Below are positions 1 through 5,458 of a stretch of DNA of 5,458 nucleotides, piece by piece. The notes below the pieces were generated by a model that worked only from the letters and a program-made list of their open reading frames with translations, made no database searches and was not told the DNA's origin. The first letter of the stretch is position 1; the number at the start of each line of letters is the position of its first letter. Made by a program: the position numbers and the translations under genes. The DNA comes from an uncultured Flavobacteriales bacterium. GTDB taxonomy: Bacteria > Bacteroidota > Bacteroidia > Flavobacteriales_D > Crocinitomicaceae. The stretch spans positions 1 to 5,458 of the forward strand of contig CAJWCX010000102.1 in NCBI GenBank assembly GCA_913031405.1, given 5' to 3'.

Positions 1-1304
1 AAAGAGAGTACCTTTATTCTGTAATGAAACGTGTTTTCCAAAAGTTTGGTTTTCAGCCTATTGAAACACCTAGCTTTGAGTTGTCATCTACCTTAATAGG
101 TAAGTATGGCGAGGAAGGAGATCGATTGATTTTTCGAATTCTTAATTCTGGAGATAAACTATTAAAAGCAGATAGTAATGCCCTTCGGGAGGGACAAAAT
201 GCTCTATTTGCAAACTCACTTTCTGATAAGGCCTTGCGTTATGATTTGACTGTGCCTTTTGCACGATACGTTGCCCAGCATCAAAATGAATTATCTTTTC
301 CATTTAAGCGGTATCAGATTCAACCAGTATGGCGTGCAGATCGACCACAACATGGTAGGTATCAAGAGTTTTATCAGTGCGATATCGATGTGGTGGGAAG
401 TGATTCTTTGCTTTACGAGATGGAATGCATTCAGATTTTTGACGAAGTGCTGACGGCACTAAAATTATCTAGTTTTGTGATTAAGATCAATAATAGAAAA
501 ATTTTGAATGGAATCGCTGAGGTAACAGGTGAGAAGGATAAGCTTGTTGCTATTGTTACTGCGATTGATAAATTGGATAAAATAGGAGAGGAGGGTGTAC
601 TCACTGAACTCGAAAAGCGCGGTGTATCTCAAGCCTGTATGAGTGCCATTCAGCCCCTATTTGCCTTAAGTGGTTCGAATCAGGACCGTTTGAATGAAAT
701 GTCTAGCTTTTTGGCTTCCTCGGAAGTTGGAATGAAAGGTATTGAAGAGCTATCCTTTATATTCAAACTACTATCAAAAGCACCTTTAAATACAGGTCGT
801 GTAGAGTTTGATGTTTCTTTGGCACGTGGACTCAATTACTACACCGGTGCTATTTTTGAGGTTTTGGTTGATGATGTGAAGATGGGCAGTATATGTGGTG
901 GAGGTCGTTATGATGAGCTCACTGCATTGTTTGGTCTGAAGGGTGTTTCTGGAGTTGGTATATCTTTCGGTGCTGATCGTATTTACGATGTACTCAATAC
1001 TTTAGACCTCTTTCCCGATTCTGTTGATGATGCACTCAGTTATTTGTTTTTAAATTTCGGTGAAAATGAATTTGTGAAGTGTTTTGAGTTGGCCAATGTT
1101 ATGAGGAATAAAAATATCGACTGCGAGGTTTACCCTTCTTCTGCCAAAATTCAAAAACAGATGAAGTATGCCAATGACCGAAATGTTCGATACGTACTAA
1201 TGATCGGGACTGATGAGCTTTCCAAAGGTCAGATTACTGTGAAGTCTATGGATACAGGAGTACAAAAGACTTATTCTGTTTCTGATTTCTTATCATCACT
1301 GTAG
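1..1304 (+). CDS. hisS: Histidyl-tRNA synthetase (class II), 5' end cut off by window edge
   Basis: Charges tRNA-His with histidine in the cytoplasm, using ATP. The frame is open through the left edge: codons from position 3 read REYLYSV directly before the first ATG at 24, matching the family's N-terminal helix. The ATG at 24 is therefore probably internal, and the KGTRDF-type motif 1 start (about 20 residues) lies off the window. Counting from the Met at 24 (426 residues): GFQPIETP at 9-16; histidine-binding YDLT at 73-76; motif 2 around VWRADRPQHGRYQEF at 102-116, with the ATP-contacting Arg at 104; the HisA signature LARGLNYYTG at 266-275, with the catalytic Arg at 268; SICGGGRYD at 289-297; motif 3 GVGISFGADR at 310-319. 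The anticodon-binding domain occupies about 336-424. Residues 150-260 correspond to the usual insertion region. The length fits the typical 450-460 residues once the missing start is added. Nothing looks broken. It converges on the M13 peptidase gene. Confidence 0.97.
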   Translation, partial: REYLYSVMKRVFQKFGFQPIETPSFELSSTLIGKYGEEGDRLIFRILNSGDKLLKADSNALREGQNALFANSLSDKALRYDLTVPFARYVAQHQNELSFPFKRYQIQPVWRADRPQHGRYQEFYQCDIDVVGSDSLLYEMECIQIFDEVLTALKLSSFVIKINNRKILNGIAEVTGEKDKLVAIVTAIDKLDKIGEEGVLTELEKRGVSQACMSAIQPLFALSGSNQDRLNEMSSFLASSEVGMKGIEELSFIFKLLSKAPLNTGRVEFDVSLARGLNYYTGAIFEVLVDDVKMGSICGGGRYDELTALFGLKGVSGVGISFGADRIYDVLNTLDLFPDSVDDALSYLFLNFGENEFVKCFELANVMRNKNIDCEVYPSSAKIQKQMKYANDRNVRYVLMIGTDELSKGQITVKSMDTGVQKTYSVSDFLSSL

Positions 1305-1305
1305 A

Positions 1306-3321
1306 TTACCAGATTTTAGATATTTTTAATTTTTCGTTCCTCATGGCGTCGGATTCCTTGACTTCGAAAGCTTCAAAGAATTCTGGACAATTCATTAATG
1401 GACCATTTACACGATACATCCCAGGTGAATGAGAGTCATTGGCGATTCTGTTCTTCATTTCCTCATCTGTATATTTGATTTTCCACAACTGTGCATACGC
1501 GATAAAAAAACGCTGATCTGGAGTAAATCCGTTTCGAATTTCCCCTTTTTCATATTCATCGGTCATTCTATAGGCATGATATGCCATCGTCAATCCGCCT
1601 AGATCAGCAATGTTTTCTCCCATGGTAAGATCTGGATTTACGCAGTTGTCATTGATTGGACAAAATTGAGCATAGGTTTCTCCTAGTTTTTTAGTGCGTT
1701 CTTCAAATAGTTTTCGGTCTTCTTCTGTCCACCAATTTTTAAAGGATCCATCTGCAGCGAATTTCGAACCCATATCATCAAATCCATGAGTAAATTCATG
1801 TCCGATTACCATGCCAATACCTCCGTAATTAATAGCATCCTCTGCATTTTCATCAAAGAAAGGTGCTTGCATTATTCCGGCAGGAAAAGCAATTTCGTTG
1901 AGCAATGGGTGGTAGTACGCATTCACCATATGGGCAGGCATACCCCATTCGTTTTTATCCACAGGTTTATTGATTTTACTCATGTTATCAATAATAGCGT
2001 AGCTATTTAAGTTGAGGATATTATCGAAGTAGTTTTCTCTATCGATTGTAATACTTGACAAGTCTTTCCACTCATCAGGATATCCAAGTTTTCGTCCTAT
2101 GGCATTCAACTTCGTTAACGCTTCTTTTTTTGTTGTGGTTGACATCCATTCAAGGTTATTTATTCTTCTTTGGAAAACAGTGAGTAGATTATCAACCATC
2201 GTATTTACTTTTGCTTTTGCGTCCTCTGAAAAATGAACTTTAACGAATTCTTTTCCCAAGATCTCTGCCAATTCCGAACTTGTAATCTCCTCTATGGCGC
2301 GTTCCTCAGGTTTTTTTAGTTCTTTTTTTCCTTTTAATATTTTACCATAAAAATCAAAGTGCAGATTTACAAAGGTTTGATCCATATAGGGCGAAGCACT
2401 GCGGATGACATTCCATTTGAGATAATCCTTCCACTCATTAAGACTAAAGTTAGTTATCATCAATGCGATGTTTTCCAGGTGTTTAACGGTACCTACAATT
2501 GCTGTATCTATTTGTTTAATTCCTCTGTGATTACAATATGATTTGAAGTCAAAAGGGCTAAGTATTTTTTCAATTTCCTTCGAATACATTTTATTATAAG
2601 TGTTTTCAGGGATTCTCATTTCTGCCGGCTTAAACATTTTTGATGCTAAAGCTGATTCGAATTTTATGATGTTTTCAGCGAATTGTTCTGATTCTCTGTC
2701 ATTCTTGTAAATGGTTCTATGGCTTTTTGATATGTACTTCTGATATTCGATAAGAATATCTTTTTTGTTTTCACTTGAATAATATTCCATGTTTGGTAGA
2801 CCTATTCCAGATTGATAAATGTGATATTGATTTGTTTCAATGTCTTTCATATCTTGACCTACATAGATCCCAAAAAGACTGCCTACTCCCTGATTGTGGA
2901 GATGAGCTACCCAGACTGCGAGTTCTGTTTTGTTGGAAATATCATGTATTTTTTTTAGCTCTTGCTCAATTTGAGAATAACCTTTTTCATTTCGGCTGTT
3001 CATGTCGAGAAAAGAGTGATAGAAATCGCCTAAAAGCTGCTTGTCGGATCCATTGGGACTATTTAGGGCTTCTTTTTCGCATTGTAGTAAGATTTTGGTA
3101 ATCTTTTCTTTATTCGACTGGTCCAATTCATTAAAGCTTCCCCACCTTGATTCTGATGGCGGGATCTCATTTTTTTTAATCCAATTTCCATTGGAGAATA
3201 GAAAAAAGTCTTCAGTGGCCTTGACTTCTGAATCCATATATTCAACGTTAATGGTTGATTTTTGTGCAAGCATCATTCCCGATAGAAATAGGACTGACAA
3301 GCTGATTTTTATATTTTTCAT
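1306..3321 (-). CDS. M13 family zinc metallopeptidase (neprilysin/PepO-like), exported
   Basis: Zinc endopeptidase of the neprilysin/PepO family, which typically cuts short peptides rather than folded proteins. It has 671 residues, a normal full length. Residues 1-19 form a signal peptide (basic start, hydrophobic ISLSVLFLSGMMLA) with likely cleavage before Gln20; there is no lipobox Cys and no T9SS tail, so a soluble periplasmic enzyme is inferred. The M13 N-terminal domain starts near 36 (ATEDFFLFSNGNWI). The catalytic half shows NAYYHP at 467-472 and FPAGIMQAPFF at 479-489 for substrate binding, and the zinc site HEFTH at 508-512 with His508, Glu509 (catalytic) and His512. The third ligand is Glu569 in GENIADLGG, with Asp573 following. 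His631 and Arg637 match the substrate-binding His/Arg pair of neprilysin in spacing. The C-terminus ends in Trp, as in the family, but without the CxxW cysteine of animal enzymes. The ATG overlaps the upstream acetyltransferase stop. PepO-type naming is possible, but the substrate is unknown. Confidence 0.96.
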   Translation of the reverse strand: MKNIKISLSVLFLSGMMLAQKSTINVEYMDSEVKATEDFFLFSNGNWIKKNEIPPSESRWGSFNELDQSNKEKITKILLQCEKEALNSPNGSDKQLLGDFYHSFLDMNSRNEKGYSQIEQELKKIHDISNKTELAVWVAHLHNQGVGSLFGIYVGQDMKDIETNQYHIYQSGIGLPNMEYYSSENKKDILIEYQKYISKSHRTIYKNDRESEQFAENIIKFESALASKMFKPAEMRIPENTYNKMYSKEIEKILSPFDFKSYCNHRGIKQIDTAIVGTVKHLENIALMITNFSLNEWKDYLKWNVIRSASPYMDQTFVNLHFDFYGKILKGKKELKKPEERAIEEITSSELAEILGKEFVKVHFSEDAKAKVNTMVDNLLTVFQRRINNLEWMSTTTKKEALTKLNAIGRKLGYPDEWKDLSSITIDRENYFDNILNLNSYAIIDNMSKINKPVDKNEWGMPAHMVNAYYHPLLNEIAFPAGIMQAPFFDENAEDAINYGGIGMVIGHEFTHGFDDMGSKFAADGSFKNWWTEEDRKLFEERTKKLGETYAQFCPINDNCVNPDLTMGENIADLGGLTMAYHAYRMTDEYEKGEIRNGFTPDQRFFIAYAQLWKIKYTDEEMKNRIANDSHSPGMYRVNGPLMNCPEFFEAFEVKESDAMRNEKLKISKIW
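3318..3321 (-). promoter_or_regulatory. ATGA stop/start overlap (probable translational coupling)
   Basis: On the minus strand the four bases ATGA contain both the start codon of the M13 peptidase (3321-3319) and the TGA stop of the acetyltransferase (3320-3318). The 20 bases before this ATG are AT-rich acetyltransferase coding sequence (ending AACAAAGCACT) and contain no AGGAG-like site. Translation of the peptidase therefore probably depends on ribosomes finishing the upstream gene, or on the SD-independent initiation common in Bacteroidota. Coupling is inferred from the arrangement. Confidence 0.7.
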
Positions 3322-3782
3322 AGTGCTTTGTTTAAGCTGTATAGCATTTCGATATGAGGTATTCCATCTTCAAGATATTCTTTACCTGTCGATTGAAATC
3401 CATGGTTACCATAATAATTTTCAAGGTGCTTCTGTGCAGAGAGTCTCACGGGGACTTTTCCAAATTCTTTTTCGACAAAGGACATGGAATCAGCCATAAG
3501 CTGATGACCTAATCCCGTTCCCCTGTAATTTTCATGAACAACGACGCGTCCTATGGCTACCTCTTCATAGGAGATGCCATGCGGCAATATTCTTGTAGTG
3601 GCAATCATTTCGTTATTTTCATTTTTAAAGAACAGGTGGAAAGCGACTTTATCTTTGCCATCAACTTCCTGGTAAGGACAATCTTGTTCAATTACAAAAA
3701 TTTGGATTCTTAAAGCAATGAGATCATGAAACTCTTCAGTGCTTAGTTCATTAAAATGTTTAACCTCATGTTTGAATTTCAT
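3318..3782 (-). CDS. elaA: ElaA-like GNAT family N-acetyltransferase
   Basis: Cytoplasmic acetyl-CoA-dependent acetyltransferase of the GNAT fold, most like E. coli ElaA, whose physiological substrate is not established. It has 154 residues, practically the same length as ElaA (about 153). ElaA hallmarks run the whole length: ALRIQIFVIEQDCPYQEVDG at 23-42, the acetyl-CoA binding segment with IGRVVVHENYRGTGLGHQLM at 77-96 (pyrophosphate loop RGTGLG at 87-92), LSAQKHLENYYGNHGF at 114-129, and the ElaA-specific YLEDGIPHIEM near 136-146. There is no signal peptide or membrane segment. The ATG at 3782 gives an N-terminus aligning with ElaA, and no other plausible start exists nearby. AAGG sits only one base before this ATG, too close for a standard ribosome binding site. 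It lies 35 bases after the S8 protease and overlaps the M13 gene by four bases, so it is likely co-transcribed with both. Whether it acetylates a small molecule or a protein cannot be told. Confidence 0.92.
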   Translation of the reverse strand: MKFKHEVKHFNELSTEEFHDLIALRIQIFVIEQDCPYQEVDGKDKVAFHLFFKNENNEMIATTRILPHGISYEEVAIGRVVVHENYRGTGLGHQLMADSMSFVEKEFGKVPVRLSAQKHLENYYGNHGFQSTGKEYLEDGIPHIEMLYSLNKAL

Positions 3783-3817
3783 ACCTTGTAAATAATTGAA
3801 ATCAATAAATATGACCT
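3783..3817 (-). other. Short AT-rich spacer between S8 protease and acetyltransferase genes
   Basis: This 35-base gap is the only real intergenic sequence in the window. It is strongly AT-rich. It has no hairpin followed by a T-run that would act as a terminator, and no good match to the Bacteroidota promoter pair (TTG near -33, TAnnTTTG near -7). A weak 5-base inverted repeat (ATTGA/TCAAT, 3795-3806) and two copies of AAGGT, one at each end, are visible but could be chance. The simplest reading is an operon-internal spacer, though a weak promoter inside the upstream gene cannot be excluded. Confidence 0.5.
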
Positions 3818-5458
3818 TTAATTTTTAATGATTCTGAATGTTTTTTCTTGATTCGATCCAATGGCTAATAATGAAAGGACATAAATTCCTGACTTTAGAT
3901 TCTTTAAAGAGGTAAGTTTTGGTGTGGAAGTGTTGTCAGTGAATACGATTCTTCCAGTCATGTCCTGTATGCTAATTTTTACTGGAGTATATACCTCAAT
4001 AAATAGTTCATTTGATGTAGGGTTAGGGTAAATCAGCCATTCTTTGTCTTCTTGGTCATTAAGACCCGCATCTTCATATACTTCGATGGCAGATGAGTCT
4101 GAAGCGATACAGCCATTTCCATCGGTATATGAATAGGTCACATAATGCAATCCGACACCTGCTAGGGCAGGATGAAAAGAGGTTCCTATGATTCCATTTC
4201 CACTGTATACTCCACCTAAAGGATCGCCCGGTGAGACATTAAATGCGTTTTGATTTACGCCGATAGTTGTAATGGATTCATTGTAGGATACTGGAAGCGT
4301 AGATAGAAACTCAATACTGAGTGAGTCTTGTGAAGAACATCCACTTGTATTTGTACCAGTGACAATATAGATTCCTGAGGAAGGATAGAAAGGCTCTCCA
4401 TTTACAACGTTATTTGTCCATTCGTAAACACTTGCTGTTCCGGTGGCGTTCAGTACGGTTTGGGTGTTTGGGCAAATGAGCTGATCTGATCCAGCGTTAA
4501 TAACTGGGTCTGAATAGATGCTCACTGGATGTATTGGTGAGCGAGAAATACATCCCAAATCATCTTCTAAGTTGACTGTGTAGTCGTTAGGTATCGTCGT
4601 TACAATCGTCGATGCGTTTGAGCCATTTGACCACTGAATCAATATTGGGTTCATTCCAGATACAAAGCTTAAATCTATAGATCCGCCTGGACAAATGCCA
4701 TTTGGTCCATCAATCGTAACGGATTGATGCTTGGCTAAAACGGTGCTCAATGCGTTTGCTTTTCCATACCCGTAGGCGTAGTTTGGTACGGAACCTGTAA
4801 ATGAATCGATAACCGTATTGTTGGTAAGGTCTGTTTTAAAATCGTTGTAGTTCGCTTTTGAGCATTTTTGAAGGTATAAAGCAGCAATACCTGCAACTGC
4901 AGGAGAGGCCATAGATGTTCCTCCGTTTCGGACATGCAAGCCACCCTCATCCATATTGCCGTGGTTGGCTGGGTTATTCAGCCAAGAGAAAGATCCAGAG
5001 GCCAAAGAGATATCTCCCGCAGCGGAAACGTCTGGCTTCACTATGCCAATTCGGTTCGGTCCTTTGCTACTGGTCATAGCGATTTCTCCCACCTGAATAG
5101 GTGTAGGGCCGACATATTCTGTTCCATTAAAACTGGTATGACCCATTCGGTTTTTGACGTTACCTACAGAGATTACACGTTCTGAACAATTCCATAAATC
5201 AACAATGGTTTGCAAGGTGTCAGGCATATGATAATGGGCTATATCCGGAAGAATACTGGTGTCAGGAATATTGGTTTCGAATTCACTATGTGGAAAAGTA
5301 GGCACAACATTTGCACCTCCCCAAAAATCGTATCGACCTGATCCATAGGTTTGAAACCTAAAACGATAGCTTGACGAGTCAATAGGGGCAAACCCAGGAT
5401 CGAATACAGCAATTTGTCCTATGATTTGTTCTCGTAGCAATTGCCTGTAAATAAAAGC
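3818..5458 (-). CDS. Secreted S8 (subtilisin-like) serine protease with T9SS C-terminal domain; N-terminal part off the window
   Basis: Serine protease of the subtilase family, inferred to reach the cell surface or medium through Sec and then T9SS. The frame stays open to the right edge (codons before the TTG at 5440 read AFIYRQ), so that TTG is not a real start; the catalytic Asp, His and oxyanion Asn are expected in the missing part. Counting from 5440: residues 22-80 (YRFRFQ...GRYDFW...) look like the beta-rich insertion seen in some bacterial subtilases; VISVGNV at 89-95, SSKGP at 124-128 and VKPDVSAAGDI at 134-144 are the usual strands before the active site; GGTSMASPAVAGIAALYLQK at 173-192 carries the catalytic Ser176. 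The consensus APG after KPD is AAG here. The peptidase domain ends near 235. Three beta-sandwich modules follow (about 241-308, 311-378, 383-455), then a sorting domain (466-540). Cysteines occur in likely pairs within the first two modules. Downstream neighbours are the acetyltransferase and M13 genes. The substrate is unknown. Confidence 0.93.
   Translation of the reverse strand, partial: AFIYRQLLREQIIGQIAVFDPGFAPIDSSSYRFRFQTYGSGRYDFWGGANVVPTFPHSEFETNIPDTSILPDIAHYHMPDTLQTIVDLWNCSERVISVGNVKNRMGHTSFNGTEYVGPTPIQVGEIAMTSSKGPNRIGIVKPDVSAAGDISLASGSFSWLNNPANHGNMDEGGLHVRNGGTSMASPAVAGIAALYLQKCSKANYNDFKTDLTNNTVIDSFTGSVPNYAYGYGKANALSTVLAKHQSVTIDGPNGICPGGSIDLSFVSGMNPILIQWSNGSNASTIVTTIPNDYTVNLEDDLGCISRSPIHPVSIYSDPVINAGSDQLICPNTQTVLNATGTASVYEWTNNVVNGEPFYPSSGIYIVTGTNTSGCSSQDSLSIEFLSTLPVSYNESITTIGVNQNAFNVSPGDPLGGVYSGNGIIGTSFHPALAGVGLHYVTYSYTDGNGCIASDSSAIEVYEDAGLNDQEDKEWLIYPNPTSNELFIEVYTPVKISIQDMTGRIVFTDNTSTPKLTSLKNLKSGIYVLSLLAIGSNQEKTFRIIKN
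3821..4045 (-). other. T9SS type A (Por) C-terminal sorting domain
   Basis: The last 75 residues of the S8 protease show the type A pattern: WLIYPNPTSNELFIEV at the start, then ISIQDMTGRIVF, and finally LKSGIYVLSLLAIGSNQEKTFRIIKN-type ending (hydrophobic SGIYVL strand, Lys/Arg-rich final strand). In known members this beta-sandwich directs the protein through the outer-membrane T9SS translocon and is usually cleaved off during attachment or release. It identifies the protein as a T9SS client and the host as Bacteroidota. None of the T9SS machinery genes is in this window. Confidence 0.93.
4307..4720 (-). repeat. Two tandem, diverged Cys-containing beta-sandwich modules inside the S8 protease
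   Basis: Two consecutive segments of about 68 residues share a layout: an early Cys-Pro (ICPGG; ICPNT), a hydrophobic strand, a Trp flanked by short polar turns (IQWSNG; YEWTNN), a Tyr-Val strand (DYTVNLED; IYIVTGTN) and a closing Gly-Cys (LGC; SGC). Cysteines C250/C297 and C323/C368 are 47 and 45 residues apart, suggesting one disulfide per module. They resemble the Ig/PKD-like modules common in Bacteroidota surface proteins. A third module (4076-4294) has only one Cys and the GVYSGNGI...F.P..AG.G wording often found beside them. The likely role is spacing or substrate/surface binding (inference). Confidence 0.6.

Noticed and set aside
24..26. ATG as the start of hisS
   Set aside because: The frame is open upstream to the window edge and the upstream residues fit the synthetase N-terminal helix; the essential motif 1 beginning would be missing from a protein starting here.
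1290..1330. Possible bidirectional terminator at the hisS/M13 junction
   Set aside because: There is a T-rich run near 1321-1336, but no complementary stem; only a short direct repeat (GATT) is seen.
2311..2335. T-rich stretch as an intrinsic terminator for plus-strand transcription
   Set aside because: No GC-rich stem precedes it, and it is explained by lysine codons of the M13 gene on the opposite strand.
2775..3101. Plus-strand open frame of 108 codons
   Set aside because: It is fully antisense to the M13 peptidase, resembles no family and has no start context.
3041..3499. Plus-strand open frame of 152 codons
   Set aside because: It lies opposite the well-supported M13 and acetyltransferase genes, and its product is Cys/Phe-rich with no recognisable domain; it is an antisense shadow.
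3795..3806. Inverted repeat ATTGA/TCAAT in the 35-base spacer as an operator or terminator
   Set aside because: The arms are only five bases, AT-rich and with a two-base loop, with no T-run positioned for termination; this is expected by chance in such sequence.
4934..5185. Plus-strand open frame of 83 codons
   Set aside because: It is antisense to the conserved S8 catalytic region, and its composition fits a reverse-complement shadow.
5438..5440. TTG as the start of the S8 protease
   Set aside because: The frame continues to the right edge, and a protein starting here would lack a signal peptide and the catalytic Asp and His, so this is an internal Leu codon.

Overview
The window looks like an ordinary, densely coding piece of a Bacteroidota chromosome, probably from the Flavobacteriia or Cytophagia side of the phylum. 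The evidence for this is an AT-rich composition, a histidyl-tRNA synthetase with the motif wording usual in that phylum, start codons without clear Shine-Dalgarno sequences, and a secreted protease ending in a type IX secretion (T9SS) sorting domain, a system confined mostly to Bacteroidota. The genus cannot be named from the sequence alone.

Layout: from the left edge to 1304 on the plus strand lies hisS, missing only its first residues, which are off the window. It runs tail to tail into a minus-strand block of three genes. Read in their own direction (right to left) these are: a large secreted subtilisin-like (S8) protease with beta-sandwich modules and a T9SS type A C-terminal domain (3818 to the right edge, N-terminal part off the window); an ElaA-like GNAT acetyltransferase (3318-3782), 35 bases after it; and a neprilysin/PepO-like M13 zinc metallopeptidase with a signal peptide (1306-3321), whose ATG overlaps the acetyltransferase stop codon in an ATGA. 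The hisS and M13 stop codons are separated by one base.

How the genes work together: hisS is translation housekeeping and appears unrelated to its neighbours. The three minus-strand genes are spaced like a transcription unit, and the acetyltransferase/M13 overlap suggests translational coupling. Two of the three products act outside the cytoplasm on polypeptides: the S8 protease at the cell surface or secreted through T9SS, and the M13 enzyme presumably in the periplasm on peptides. A shared role in protein or peptide turnover is a plausible inference but is not shown by the sequence. The acetyltransferase substrate is unknown.

There is no stretch over 300 bases without a gene; the only gap longer than one base is 35 bases. 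I see no tRNA, rRNA, CRISPR array, insertion sequence, convincing promoter or intrinsic terminator. I did not find a clear undescribed system here; the observations below are modest and scored accordingly.
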